A stretch of DNA of 64,000 nt from Ruminococcaceae bacterium BL-6 (lineage in GTDB: Bacteria; Bacillota; Clostridia; Oscillospirales; Acutalibacteraceae), in NCBI GenBank assembly GCA_902810075.1, contig LR778135.1:1302001-1366000 (forward strand), in the 5' to 3' direction. Shown here in pieces: positions 16,768-25,920 of the stretch (the first letter of the stretch is position 1; every line of letters starts with the position of its first letter). The notes below the pieces were generated by a model. The model ran no database searches, was not told the DNA's origin, and was given only the letters and a program-made list of their open reading frames with translations. The position numbers and the translations under genes were made by a program.

Positions 16768-18267
16768 ATGGATGAGTATATTGTTGAAATGGAGCACATC
16801 GACAAATTCTTTGCAGGGGTCCAAGTGCTGAAAGACGTAAAATTCAATTTAAAACGCGGGGAAGTCATGGTCCTGCTTGGAGAAAACGGCGCCGGAAAAT
16901 CTACTTTAATGAAGATTTTGAGCGGCGTTTATACGCGTGATTCCGGTACGATGCGCATCTTTGGAGAAGACCAGGGGGACCTGGACACCAAAAAAGCGCA
17001 GGAGTTGGGCATCGCCATCATCCACCAGGAATTGAATATGTGTCAGCATCTGACCGTCGCGGAGAATATTTTTCTTGGCCGTGAAAGTATGAGCGGCTTC
17101 CATGTGGACAATAAAAAAATGATGGAAGACACCAAAAAGGTTTTGGATTCCCTGAAAATAGAACTGAATCCAAATGAAACCGTCGGCAATCTTTCGGTGT
17201 CGAAACAGCAGATGGTCGAAATCGCAAAGGCGCTCTCGATCCATGCAAAGATTCTGGTGATGGACGAACCGACATCCGCGCTTTCCTCGAAAGAGATCAA
17301 CGAGCTGTTCCGGATCATCAGGCAGCTGAGAAGCGAAGGATGCGGGATCGTCTACATATCCCACCGTTTGGAGGAGCTGACGCATGTCGCCGACCGGGTT
17401 ACGATTCTCCGGGACGGAGAGTTCATCATGGAAGGGGAATTCAAAGACTACACCATGGACCAGCTGATTTCCAAAATGGTCGGGCGGACGATTACGGAAA
17501 AATTCCCCAGGGTGCATTGTGAAAAGGGAAAAAAAATTTTTGAGGTGAAAAATCTGAACGCGGGGCATATGGTGCGGAATGTGAATTTAAGCCTGTATGA
17601 GGGCGAGATCGTCGGAATCGCCGGGCTGATGGGAGCGGGCAGAACGGAAACCACAAGGGCAATTTTCGGTGCCGACCCCAAGGACTCCGGAGAGGTGATT
17701 CTGGATGGGAAAAGCGTTCCGATCAAAAAGCCGATGGATGCGATCAAGGCCGGAATCGTCCTGGTTCCGGAAGACCGCAAAAAAGACGGCCTGTGCGTAA
17801 AGCTCAGCGTAAGAGAAAATCTGGCTTTGACCAATCTGGACTGGATCAGCAACCTGATCGGCAGAGTAAACAGGGAAAAGGAAAATAAACTTGCGAAGAA
17901 GGTCGTTTCGGACCTGAACATCAAGCTGGCCAATCTGGAAAACAACGCCGAAAGCCTTTCGGGGGGGAATCAGCAGAAAGTCGTCGTCGGGAAATGGCTG
18001 GCACGGAATTCCAGGGTCGTTATTTTCGACGAACCGACAAGGGGCGTCGACGTCGGCGCCAAGGTGGAGATTTACAACCTGATGAATCAGCTGAAAACGC
18101 AGGGGATCGGCGTTCTGTTCGTCTCGTCGGAGCTGCCGGAGGTGCTGGGAATCAGCGACCGCATTGTCGTCATGTGCGACGGCCGCATCACGGGGGAATT
18201 GATGCCGGAAGAAGCGACGGAAGACAGGATCCTGTCCTATGCAACTAATTTTGAATCAAAAATTTAA
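16768..18267 (+). CDS. Sugar ABC transporter, tandem ATP-binding protein (RbsA/MglA type)
   Basis: Cytoplasmic ATPase of a ribose/galactose-class importer, 499 residues with two nucleotide-binding domains. Domain 1 has Walker A GENGAGKST, a Q-loop in IHQELNM, the signature LSVSKQQ and Walker [11 protein letters not shown]. Domain 2 has the family-typical altered Walker A GLMGAGRTE, signature LSGGNQQKVVVGKWL and Walker B VIFDEPTRGVDVGAK. GAGGATAGGG precedes the start. It leads an operon with the permease and binding protein. The substrate is unknown; neighbouring genes point to an aldose or ketose handled by an isomerase, kinase and aldolases. This intact protein is a useful comparison for the degenerate relative at 29610-31070. 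Confidence 0.9.
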   Translation: MDEYIVEMEHIDKFFAGVQVLKDVKFNLKRGEVMVLLGENGAGKSTLMKILSGVYTRDSGTMRIFGEDQGDLDTKKAQELGIAIIHQELNMCQHLTVAENIFLGRESMSGFHVDNKKMMEDTKKVLDSLKIELNPNETVGNLSVSKQQMVEIAKALSIHAKILVMDEPTSALSSKEINELFRIIRQLRSEGCGIVYISHRLEELTHVADRVTILRDGEFIMEGEFKDYTMDQLISKMVGRTITEKFPRVHCEKGKKIFEVKNLNAGHMVRNVNLSLYEGEIVGIAGLMGAGRTETTRAIFGADPKDSGEVILDGKSVPIKKPMDAIKAGIVLVPEDRKKDGLCVKLSVRENLALTNLDWISNLIGRVNREKENKLAKKVVSDLNIKLANLENNAESLSGGNQQKVVVGKWLARNSRVVIFDEPTRGVDVGAKVEIYNLMNQLKTQGIGVLFVSSELPEVLGISDRIVVMCDGRITGELMPEEATEDRILSYATNFESKI

Positions 18268-18280
18268 GGGGTAAAAAAAG

Positions 18281-19282
18281 ATGAAAGAGGAAAAAAAGAA
18301 TTGGTTTAATCAAATGATGAAGGCGCGTGGGGTACGGTCCGTTGTCAGCGCGGCAGCCGGTTTTGTGATATTGTTTTTGATTTTCAGTATTTTGAGCCCT
18401 TCTTTTCGGTCCGGAAACAATATCCAGAACCTGTTCCGGCAGATCGCTCCCACTTTGATTATCGGCATCGGCCAGGGATATGTCCTGATCACGGGAAATA
18501 TCGACCTTTCCATCGGGTCGGTCGTCGGCATGTCCTGTATGACGGCGGGGACGCTGATGTGCCATGGCGTGAATCCCTTTTTGGCCTGTGTAATCACGAT
18601 TGTTCTGGCGCTTGCGATCGGGGTTTTAAATGGGATTCTGGTGGCAAGAATCAATCTCCCTTCTTTTATTGCGACGCTAGGCACCATGACGCTTGCCCGC
18701 GGCCTCGCGCAGCTGGTCAATAACAACCACAATACGGATTTCATCGGGACTACCGCCCAGCAGTTCCGCGACGCCCTGTATTACGACAGCTTTCTGAATA
18801 TTTACAGCACGGTCTGGATCACGGTCGTGTTGTGGATCATCTTCAATTTTATTTTGAGCAAAACACGCACCGGCAGGTATATCTATGCGGTCGGTAGCAA
18901 TTTGGATGCGGCAAAGCTGTCCGGCGTGAATTCGTTCCATACCATTTTGACGACCTATGTCGTCAGCGCGCTCTGCGCCTGCCTGACCGGGCTGATCCTG
19001 CTGGCTTCGGCCGGCATGGGGACGATGGATGCCGGCGGCACCTATGAAATGTATGCGGTCGCGGCCTGCGTGATCGGCGGGATTTCGACCCTCGGAGGAA
19101 CCGGAATTTTGGCCGGCGTGATACCGGGCGCCGGAATCTGGGGAATCCTGCAGAACGGGCTTCAGTTTGCCGGAGCTCCCGTGGCCCTGAGAAACATTAT
19201 CATCGGTATCATCGTCATTTTGGCGGTCATGGTCGATATTGTGACCCGCACAAGAAAAAAAGGAAAAAAGGAAACAAAGTAA
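18281..19282 (+). CDS. Sugar ABC transporter permease (RbsC type)
   Basis: Membrane subunit of the sugar importer, 333 residues with eight to ten predicted helices. It shows the BPD_transp_2 features SIGSVVGMS after the third helix, LNGILVARINLPSFIATLGTMTLARGL in the middle, and AAKLSGVNSF in the ATPase-contact loop, with a basic C terminus RTRKKGKKETK. It starts 13 bases after the ATPase gene with AAGGGG in front. One homodimer of this subunit would serve the tandem ATPase. Confidence 0.9.
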   Translation: MKEEKKNWFNQMMKARGVRSVVSAAAGFVILFLIFSILSPSFRSGNNIQNLFRQIAPTLIIGIGQGYVLITGNIDLSIGSVVGMSCMTAGTLMCHGVNPFLACVITIVLALAIGVLNGILVARINLPSFIATLGTMTLARGLAQLVNNNHNTDFIGTTAQQFRDALYYDSFLNIYSTVWITVVLWIIFNFILSKTRTGRYIYAVGSNLDAAKLSGVNSFHTILTTYVVSALCACLTGLILLASAGMGTMDAGGTYEMYAVAACVIGGISTLGGTGILAGVIPGAGIWGILQNGLQFAGAPVALRNIIIGIIVILAVMVDIVTRTRKKGKKETK

Positions 19283-19360
19283 AGGTGGTATTGAAGCCAT
19301 CCGGATGGCTTTGATAGATAAAGACTATTCAGTACAAAACAAATGGGAGGAAAATGAAAC

Positions 19361-20356
19361 ATGAAAAAGAAACTATTGGCGGCCATTCTTGCATTGACGA
19401 TGGCAATTTCCCTCGGCGGATGCAAAACGTCCGAGTCAAAGGGAGCGTCTGAGCCGGACGGGTCGGCGGCGGGAACGTCGGAAGCAGCGGGCGCAAAAAG
19501 CGCGGCGGATGTCAGCATTATTCTCGTTACCATGGACGGCCTGGACAACCACTGGGTCAACGTCAACAAGGGTGCCGAAGCCGCGGCGAAAGAGCTGGGG
19601 TGCAAATATCAGTGGATGGCGCCCGACAAAAAGGATACGGCTCTGCAGATTGAAATGCTGAACAACGCGGTTGCCGCGAAATGCGACGGGCTGGTAGTGG
19701 CGGCGGTGGATCCCGATGCCATCACTTCCACGCTGGAAGGTGCGGCAAAAACGGGAATAAAGATCGTATATGCCGACTCCACCGCAAAATTCGACGCGGT
19801 CGCAAGCTATACGACAGATAACTATGCGGCGGCAAAAAAGGCCGGCGAGCAGATGATCAAAGGGCTGAAAGAGAAAGGGATCACGTCCGGCAATATCGGC
19901 ATCGTGGCGTTCTCCAACGCGACCCAGACCTCGATCGACCGGGAAAAGGGCTTCCGCGACGCATTTGAAGGATCGTCCTATAAGCTTCTTGAAACCCAGT
20001 ACGGAAATTCGGAGGTGGCAGCTTCTCAGGCGGCGGCCGAAAACTTCATCTCCCAGGGTGTCGTCGGCCTTTACGGCAACAATGAGCCCGGCGCGGTCGG
20101 GGTCGGCGATGCGGTGGCGGCCAACAAAAGCTGGAAGGGAGTAGCAATCGGCTTCGACGCTTCCGAGACGACTCTCGACCTGGTGGAGAACGGCTCCCTG
20201 TACAGCATCATCGCGCAGGAACCCTATAAGATGGGCTATGGTGCGGTCACCGCGGCATTTCATGCCGTTCAGGGCAAAGATATCGGAGAAAAGAAAGTAG
20301 ACACGGGGTCTACTGTTGTGACAAAAGAAAATACGGGCGACTTCAGGGCGAAATAA
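19361..20356 (+). CDS. Sugar-binding lipoprotein (periplasmic-binding-protein type I)
   Basis: Extracytoplasmic solute-binding protein of the importer, 331 residues. The signal peptide ends in the lipobox SLGGC with Cys24, followed by a Ser/Ala/Gly linker. The mature part has the ribose-binding-protein fold: SIILVTMDGLDNHWVNVNKG at the first strand, AAVDPDAI near the hinge, NIGIVAFSNATQT, and VAIGFDAS in the second lobe. GGGAGG precedes the start. It is third in the ATPase-permease-SBP order and followed by a terminator, so it ends the transport operon. Confidence 0.9.
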   Translation: MKKKLLAAILALTMAISLGGCKTSESKGASEPDGSAAGTSEAAGAKSAADVSIILVTMDGLDNHWVNVNKGAEAAAKELGCKYQWMAPDKKDTALQIEMLNNAVAAKCDGLVVAAVDPDAITSTLEGAAKTGIKIVYADSTAKFDAVASYTTDNYAAAKKAGEQMIKGLKEKGITSGNIGIVAFSNATQTSIDREKGFRDAFEGSSYKLLETQYGNSEVAASQAAAENFISQGVVGLYGNNEPGAVGVGDAVAANKSWKGVAIGFDASETTLDLVENGSLYSIIAQEPYKMGYGAVTAAFHAVQGKDIGEKKVDTGSTVVTKENTGDFRAK

Positions 20357-20394
20357 TTTCCTTGAACTCATCCGAAATATAGGAACAGGCTGGA

Positions 20395-20452
20395 AAGCGG
20401 GGCATCAGGATTGGGATACGACGGAAACTGTGATTCTTGATGCCCCGCTTCC
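20395..20452 (+). terminator. Hairpin terminator after the sugar-binding protein gene
   Basis: Arms AAGCGGGGCATCA and TGATGCCCCGCTT form a 13-bp stem with a long loop. The U-tract is weak (CCGCTTCGTTTCC), so it may attenuate rather than fully stop transcription, or protect the 3' end of the transport message. Confidence 0.65.
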
Positions 20453-20465
20453 GCTTCGTTTCCTT

Positions 20466-20626
20466 AGGTCTCGTTTGAAAAATCAAGAGACTAGTCTATT
20501 TCGGCTAAAATTGTGCCACCCGGCGTCAAAAATGCTCGGAATCCGGAAAGGATTCCTGCGCTTTTTTCCTTGTTCGGCGCAATTTTATCTTGAAAATCCG
20601 TCGTTTTTTATTTCTCAGACAAGGCC
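20466..20626. repeat. Hairpin repeat (MITE-like), copy B
   Basis: About 161 bases closely matching copy A at 3119-3280 along its whole length, including the three nested inverted pairs. The central pair here is perfect (GGAATCC / GGATTCC). The element lies between the transport operon and the metabolic genes of the sugar locus. Confidence 0.85.
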
Positions 20627-20702
20627 AAGGAAAAGCGGATAAGCGATGCAGAACAGCAGGAAGCCGGAAACTCGTGATTGCAATGGGAAAAGGGGACGAA
20701 TC

Positions 20703-21554
20703 ATGGTAATTGATATCCACACATTTCCTGGATTCTTTGAAGAAATATGCCAGGACCCGAAAAAAGTGAAATTCAGAAGGGAACAGTACTTCCTTTATAA
20801 ACAGCACGTCTGGCCGCTGAGCCTGTTTATCACCCAGCTGAATGCGGCCGGCATCGACAAGGCCGTGATATCAGCCGAAGACGTTACGACAAGGGCGGGA
20901 GCGGCCATTGTTTCCAATGAAGAGGTAAAACAGCTGGCGGACAGGTATCCGGGGCGCCTGATCGGTTTTGCAAGCGTCGACCCGAAGCGTAAGGATGCGC
21001 TGGATGTCCTGGAGAAAGCCTTTACGGAGCTGAATCTGGCGGGATTGAAGCTGAGCCCTGCGATGCAGCGCTTCATGCCCGGCGACCCGCTTCTGGACCC
21101 GGTTTATGAAATGTGCATCCGATATCGTAAGCCGATCCTGTTCGAGGCGGGGATGACCTGGGTCAAGGACAGCCCTTCCAAATACTCCAATCCGCTGGTG
21201 TTCGAAGACGTTGCCATCCGTCATCCGGAGCTGAAGATGTGCCTGGGGCATTTCGGCTGGCCCTGGACGCGCGAGACGGTGATGCTGATTTTGAAATACC
21301 CGAACGTTTACGCGGACACCGCTCTACTGTATTTCGATTCCCCGAAACAGTTTTTCCAGACGACCTTCAATGTTCAGCTCGGGGAGTACTGGATCGACCG
21401 CATGCTGTACGACAAGGTGATGTTCGGCTCCACCTATCCCAGAATCGAGCAGAAAAGGATGGTGAAGGCCGTGGATTCCCTGACTCTGCGGCCACTGCAG
21501 AGAAAAAAGGTCATGGGCCTGAACGCTGAAAAATTTATCGGATTGGAGGGATAA
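20703..21554 (+). CDS. Amidohydrolase-fold protein with degenerate metal site
   Basis: A 283-residue TIM-barrel protein of the amidohydrolase-2 type. The usual metal ligands are mostly changed. The N-terminal HxH reads HTF in MVIDIHTFPG, the mid-barrel His is replaced in PILFEAGM, and the terminal Asp motif reads FGSTYPR instead of FGSDYP. Only the His in CLGHFGWPW is kept. It therefore may not be a metal hydrolase; lactone or acyl-sugar binding are possibilities I cannot test. ATG 20703 follows AAAGGGG; a more upstream ATG at 20646 has no site. It is first in the metabolic gene run, two bases from the next gene. Confidence 0.7.
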   Translation: MVIDIHTFPGFFEEICQDPKKVKFRREQYFLYKQHVWPLSLFITQLNAAGIDKAVISAEDVTTRAGAAIVSNEEVKQLADRYPGRLIGFASVDPKRKDALDVLEKAFTELNLAGLKLSPAMQRFMPGDPLLDPVYEMCIRYRKPILFEAGMTWVKDSPSKYSNPLVFEDVAIRHPELKMCLGHFGWPWTRETVMLILKYPNVYADTALLYFDSPKQFFQTTFNVQLGEYWIDRMLYDKVMFGSTYPRIEQKRMVKAVDSLTLRPLQRKKVMGLNAEKFIGLEG

Positions 21555-21556
21555 AA

Positions 21557-21985
21557 GTGGTCAGACATTACGAAACGATCGTAACGACGAAGGACGAATA
21601 TGACACGGCCTATATCGGCGGCATCGTGAAAGGCTTTGTTGCGGATTCCGGCATCAAAAACGGCATCGTGGCCGTCGTTACGGCGCATACGAACTGCGGC
21701 ATCACGGTGACGGAGCCTCTGCCCTGCATCCTGAGCGATCTGGAGGTTCTGCTTCATAAGCTGGTGGATGATGATGCGGAGTACTCTCATGCGCACTTTT
21801 TGCCAATGTATGGAAGGACCTCCGCAAACGCTTACGGGCACCTCCGTTCGATCCTGGTCGGAAACCACACCATCCTTTCGCTGGTGGAAGGAAAGCTGGT
21901 CATGGGCGAAGCGCAGGAAGTGGTGTTTATGGAGTTCGACGGGCCGCAGGCGAGAAAGATATTTGTGGACATCGTCGGAGAATGA
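21557..21985 (+). CDS. YjbQ family (UPF0047) protein
   Basis: A 142-residue protein of the YjbQ/UPF0047 family, a small homotrimeric fold whose members were reported to have weak thiamine-phosphate synthase activity. Family features are AHTNCGITVTEP, the SHAHFLPMYGRTSANAYGHLRSILVG block that holds the conserved Asn/His site, and GKLVMGEAQEVVFMEFDG at the end. GTG start with GGAGGG in front, two bases after the amidohydrolase-fold gene. Its placement inside a sugar locus suggests a role on a sugar intermediate rather than thiamine, but this is inference. Confidence 0.8.
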   Translation: MVRHYETIVTTKDEYDTAYIGGIVKGFVADSGIKNGIVAVVTAHTNCGITVTEPLPCILSDLEVLLHKLVDDDAEYSHAHFLPMYGRTSANAYGHLRSILVGNHTILSLVEGKLVMGEAQEVVFMEFDGPQARKIFVDIVGE

Positions 21986-22006
21986 ATACACGGAGAGGAA
22001 AAGAAA

Positions 22007-22942
22007 ATGGGATACGATATTGTGACGATCGGCGGGATGCTGTGTGAGATCATGCGCAAGGAGCTGGATAAGCCCCTGGATGCGGCGGCGGATTTCACCG
22101 GCCCTTATCCGAGCGGGGATACCCCGATCATGCTGAACGCTGCCGCCAGACTGGGTGCGAGAACGGCGATGATCGGGGTCGTCGGAAACGACGGGTTCGG
22201 CCGGTGCATCACCAACCGCCTGGAGGAAAACGGCGTGGACTGCTCGATGGTCCGCATCCACCCGGACGCGGCCACAGGCGTTGCTTTCGTCTGCTATTAT
22301 TCCGACGGAAGCAGAAATTTTCTGTATCATGTCCATCACGCTGCCCCGGGGATGATGTCGCCGGAGGACGTCGATCTCGAAAAATTAAAAGGGACCAGGT
22401 GGATGCACATTACCGGATTCACGATGTCCATCGGCAAAGGCAGCGCAGAGGCCGTTTATAAAATCATCCGGGAGCTGCCGCCGGATACCAGAATCAGCTT
22501 TGACCCGAATATCCGGGCGGAGGCTCTGGGGGTAGAGAAGATCAGAGAGTTGTGCAGGCCCGTCATAGAGCGCGCCAGCCTTATTTTCCCGAGCAGGAAC
22601 GAGGCCAAAATGCTTACCGGCGCTTCCACGGACGACGATGGATGCAGGCTCTGGGCGGCTCAGGGCAAACTGGTGGTCCTGAAAAACGGGGAAGCAGGCA
22701 GTAGAATCTATGACGGGGACCGGGTCGTCGACGTCCCCAGCTTTCCGGTTGACGAGATCGATCCGACCGGCGCCGGGGATACCTTCTGCGGGGCGTTCCT
22801 GACGGAACTGTGCGAGGGGAAGAAAATCGAGGAATGCGGCAGATTCGCAAATGCCGCCGGCGCGATGTCGGTGCGGAAAAAGGGGCCGATGGAAGGCGCT
22901 CCTTCAAGGGAAGAACTGGAGAAGTTCCTCAGGAGTCACTGA
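22007..22942 (+). CDS. PfkB-family carbohydrate kinase
   Basis: Cytoplasmic sugar kinase of the ribokinase/PfkB family, 311 residues. It has a GGMLCEIMR start, GVVGNDGFGR, the sugar-lid region, the ATP-site SRNEAKMLTG, and the anion-hole/catalytic DPTGAGDTFCGAF near residue 255. Substrate specificity is not readable. In this locus it could phosphorylate the ketose produced by the isomerase-like cupin so that an aldolase can cleave it. AGAGG precedes the ATG. Confidence 0.88.
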   Translation: MGYDIVTIGGMLCEIMRKELDKPLDAAADFTGPYPSGDTPIMLNAAARLGARTAMIGVVGNDGFGRCITNRLEENGVDCSMVRIHPDAATGVAFVCYYSDGSRNFLYHVHHAAPGMMSPEDVDLEKLKGTRWMHITGFTMSIGKGSAEAVYKIIRELPPDTRISFDPNIRAEALGVEKIRELCRPVIERASLIFPSRNEAKMLTGASTDDDGCRLWAAQGKLVVLKNGEAGSRIYDGDRVVDVPSFPVDEIDPTGAGDTFCGAFLTELCEGKKIEECGRFANAAGAMSVRKKGPMEGAPSREELEKFLRSH

Positions 22943-23074
22943 ATGCTTTCCGAAAGCCCGGAGATTTCGTTGATTGCAGCCTGAATGAGAATCCTCCGCT
23001 ACGCGCGGGGGAAAATGCAAAACCGCGCTCATTCATTTGAACTACTAGAAAAATTTTGGAAAGAGGTGGCTGAT

Positions 23075-24088
23075 ATGGACGGCGCATATCAAGAGAAGCT
23101 GGAATATATCGGCGATTTGAATCAGCTGATGACATTAAAGGAAAGCGTCTTGACGGAGGGCTTTCAGGATGGCGTCCGGATGATCGAGATCGCGAACGGC
23201 GGAAATCTGTCCGTCACCATACTTCCGGGCAGATGTATGGATCTGTACCAGGTCCGCTACAAGGGAAAAAGCATGAATTATCTGGCCCCGTGCGGGATCC
23301 GGGCGCCGGAGTATTACGACGCGCGCGGAACCCAGTGGCTGCGGAGCTTTTTCGTCGGGATGCTGACAACCTGCGGCCTGCAGCATTTCGGGAATCCGAA
23401 GGTGATAAACGGGGAGGAGCTCGGCCTTCACGGAAGAATCTCCAACACGCCGGCGGAAAACATCCGGTATGAAAGAGTGGTCAAGGGTCAAAGCCCGACG
23501 GTCACAGTGGAGGGCACCATGCGGGAAGGACGTATTTTCGGGGAGAATCTGACCCTGCACCGAAAATATGAATTCGGATATGAGGACGATAGCATTTCGA
23601 TCACGGACACCATTACGAATCATGGCTTCGGGGACAGGCCGTTCGTCTACGCGTATCATCTGAATTACGGATATCCGCTTCTGGAAGAAGGAACAAAGCT
23701 CTTTCTGGACACGCTTGAAACGAAGCCGCGCGAAGAAAACGCGGCGAAATATTTCGCCACATGGAAGAAAATCGAGGCCCCGCAGTATCCCTACCCGGAA
23801 AGGTGTTATTTTCATCAGGTCAAACGGGACCCGCAGGGAATCTGCCAATATACCCTTTTCAACGAGAAGAGAAAACTGGGGGCGCGGGTCCGGTACAGCG
23901 GAATCGACCTGCCCTTTTTCTGCGAATGGAAGATGCTTGGGAAAGGGGAATACGTCATGGGGCTCGAGCCGATGAATATTTTCCTGGACGGCCCCAAAAT
24001 CGGGGAAGAGGGCTGCACCGCGCCGATCCTCGGCCCGGGGGAAAGCAAAACATACCGGATCAGAATCGATTTTATCGATCAATTATAA
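23075..24088 (+). CDS. DUF4432 / aldose 1-epimerase-like protein
   Basis: A 337-residue beta-sandwich protein of the DUF4432 family, related to aldose 1-epimerases. Recognisable are GNLSVTILPGRCMDLYQVRYKG near the N terminus, GLQHFG, LHGRISNTPAE with the conserved His, and YHLNYGYPLLEEG. The likely job is epimerisation or mutarotation of a free sugar. I chose ATG 23075 because GAGGTG precedes it; an upstream ATG at 22985 would add 30 non-conserved residues. The 130 bases before it contain a possible stem (GAATGAG / CTCATTC, 22984-23036). Confidence 0.8.
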   Translation: MDGAYQEKLEYIGDLNQLMTLKESVLTEGFQDGVRMIEIANGGNLSVTILPGRCMDLYQVRYKGKSMNYLAPCGIRAPEYYDARGTQWLRSFFVGMLTTCGLQHFGNPKVINGEELGLHGRISNTPAENIRYERVVKGQSPTVTVEGTMREGRIFGENLTLHRKYEFGYEDDSISITDTITNHGFGDRPFVYAYHLNYGYPLLEEGTKLFLDTLETKPREENAAKYFATWKKIEAPQYPYPERCYFHQVKRDPQGICQYTLFNEKRKLGARVRYSGIDLPFFCEWKMLGKGEYVMGLEPMNIFLDGPKIGEEGCTAPILGPGESKTYRIRIDFIDQL

Positions 24089-24120
24089 AGCCGGTTAGAT
24101 TGATGCAAGGGGGTAAAAAG

Positions 24121-24801
24121 ATGAAACGGTCGAAAATCAATCAATGTATCAAAGAGATGGAAGCACTCGCGAAAGAGCATGGATTCGTGCTGCCGCCGTT
24201 CTGCAATTGGACACCGGAGGAATGGAAGCGTAAAAATCACGAATACGACGAGATCCGTGACAACATGCTCGGCTGGGATATCACAGACTGCGGCCTGGAG
24301 AACTGGGACAAAATCGGTTTTGCCCTGATCACGTTGAGAAACGGCAATCAGAATGACCCGAAGTATAAAAAAGTGTACGCCGAGAAGCTGATCATGCTGA
24401 AAAACGGGCAGCGCTTTCCGCTGCACTTCCATTGGAAAAAAAGCGAGGACATCATCAACCGCAGCGGCGGGACGCTGATCATCCACGTCTATAACGATAA
24501 AGGGGACGGAAGCCTTTCGGATTCCGATGTTTTGGTGAATTCGGATGGAAGGTCTTACTATGTTCCGGCGGGCACGGGCATCGAGCTGAAGCCGGGGCAG
24601 AGCATCACCCTGTGGCCGCACCAGTACCACGATTTTGATACGGTCCCCGGCACGGGCGACATCTTGATCGGGGAAGTGTCCATGTGCAACGACGATAATC
24701 TGGACAACCGGTTTTATGAGGAGATAGGACGTTTCCCGAAAATCGAAGAAGACGAGCCGCCTTATCGTCTGCTGTGCAATGAATACCCAAAAGCGGAATA
24801 A
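24121..24801 (+). CDS. D-lyxose isomerase-like cupin sugar isomerase
   Basis: A 226-residue cupin enzyme of the D-lyxose ketol-isomerase family (aldose to ketose, for example D-lyxose to D-xylulose or D-mannose to D-fructose). The metal ligands are visible in FPLHFHWKKSEDI (two His and Glu) and in WPHQYHDFD (His). The start ATG 24121 follows AAGGGGG. The open frame extends upstream through the previous gene but that part is not translated sense. It lies between the DUF4432 gene and the transaldolase-like gene. Other aldose substrates are possible. Confidence 0.85.
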   Translation: MKRSKINQCIKEMEALAKEHGFVLPPFCNWTPEEWKRKNHEYDEIRDNMLGWDITDCGLENWDKIGFALITLRNGNQNDPKYKKVYAEKLIMLKNGQRFPLHFHWKKSEDIINRSGGTLIIHVYNDKGDGSLSDSDVLVNSDGRSYYVPAGTGIELKPGQSITLWPHQYHDFDTVPGTGDILIGEVSMCNDDNLDNRFYEEIGRFPKIEEDEPPYRLLCNEYPKAE

Positions 24802-24825
24802 ACAGAAGACAAGGGGGGTCAAACC

Positions 24826-25497
24826 ATGAAACTGATCGTCGACGATGCCGATCTTGAATCCATCAGACAGATATACGAATATTTTCCGTGTGCGGGCGTG
24901 ACGACCAATCCGTCGATTCTGCTGAAAGCGAAGCGCCCGCCTTATGAAGTGCTGAAGGCGATCCGTGAGCTGATCGGGCCGGATGCCGAGCTGCACGCAC
25001 AGGTTGTCGGCGCGAAGGCGGAGGATATGGTGAAGGAAGGGCACCGCATCTGCGAGGTGCTCGGAGGAAACACATTCATTAAGGTCCCTGTCACAAGGGA
25101 AGGCCTGAAGGCGATTAAAATTCTCGGCAAAGAGGGGTATTCCGTCACGGCGACCGCGGTTTATACCCAGATACAGGCCTATCTGGCGGGGCAGGCCGGC
25201 GCGGCCTACGCGGCGCCTTATATCAACCGGATCGACAACCTGGGGGCCAACGGCGTAAGCGTGGCGAAGGATATCCACGACATTTTCCGGAGAAATAATA
25301 TGAAAGCAGAAGTGCTGGCGGCAAGCTTCAAAAATACGCAGCAGGTGCTGGAACTCGCCAAATACGGCGTGGGAGCCGCCACGGTAAGCGCCGGTGTCAT
25401 AGAGGGCTTTCTGAAGCTGGATGCGGTGGCCTCCGCAGTGGACCGGTTTACCCGTGATTTTTACGAGCTTTGCGGAGAAGGAAAGACTATGCTTTAG
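24826..25497 (+). CDS. Fructose-6-phosphate aldolase / transaldolase-like protein
   Basis: A small class I aldolase of the FSA/TalC family, 223 residues, the usual length. The Schiff-base lysine is Lys86 in NTFIKVPVT. GVTTNPSILL near residue 24 and TAVYTQIQAYLAGQAGA are typical, as is ASFKNTQQVLEL near residue 166. It could cleave a ketose phosphate or transfer dihydroxyacetone. GGGGGG precedes the start. With the class II aldolase downstream, the locus has two different C-C cleaving enzymes. Confidence 0.87.
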   Translation: MKLIVDDADLESIRQIYEYFPCAGVTTNPSILLKAKRPPYEVLKAIRELIGPDAELHAQVVGAKAEDMVKEGHRICEVLGGNTFIKVPVTREGLKAIKILGKEGYSVTATAVYTQIQAYLAGQAGAAYAAPYINRIDNLGANGVSVAKDIHDIFRRNNMKAEVLAASFKNTQQVLELAKYGVGAATVSAGVIEGFLKLDAVASAVDRFTRDFYELCGEGKTML

Positions 25498-25920
25498 GAA
25501 ATCATCTGCCGTCAATGTTAAAATTTGATTGTTCGCATCAGAATTTTATTGTGCCATTCTTATCATGATGCGCTGCGGCAATTCCATTTCAGATCACAGC
25601 GGATGAAGGTGCTTCCCCTAAAAGGGAAAAGGAGTAAACGCTGGCATCCCATTGGAATCGCCATGGACAAAAGAGTTTTCCTTTGTAAAAAATGTTTGTT
25701 TTGGCTTCATTTTGACAAAGCAGAAACTCTTTTTGCTTTTTATTAAGGTCATCGGATGAATATATTTTTTCTGCCCCGTCAGGCCTTGCTTTCCGCCATA
25801 AAAAGATTCACCGGATGGTTGATTTAAAAAACAATATCATGATAAAGTATAATTATCGCATCTTATCCTGATTTTGATTGGAGCAAGACACGAAAAAGGT
25901 ATTTTCAAGGAGGCTTCTGT
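25498..25920. other. Intergenic region before the class II aldolase gene
   Basis: These 423 bases contain no credible gene. A TATAAT at 25848-25853 has a TTGATT 23 bases upstream, too far for a normal promoter, so an activator-dependent promoter is possible. A weak AGCAGAAACTC / GAGTTT-type hairpin with TTTTTATT lies near 25720-25745 and may end the upstream operon. Confidence 0.4.

Noticed and set aside
25525..25746. 73-codon open frame in the gap before the class II aldolase
   Set aside because: No ribosome binding site, atypical composition, and no recognisable motif; counted as intergenic.
25819..25853. TTGATT / TATAAT pair as a normal promoter for the class II aldolase
   Set aside because: The spacing is 23 bases, outside the range for a housekeeping promoter. 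The -10 is kept only as a weak candidate.
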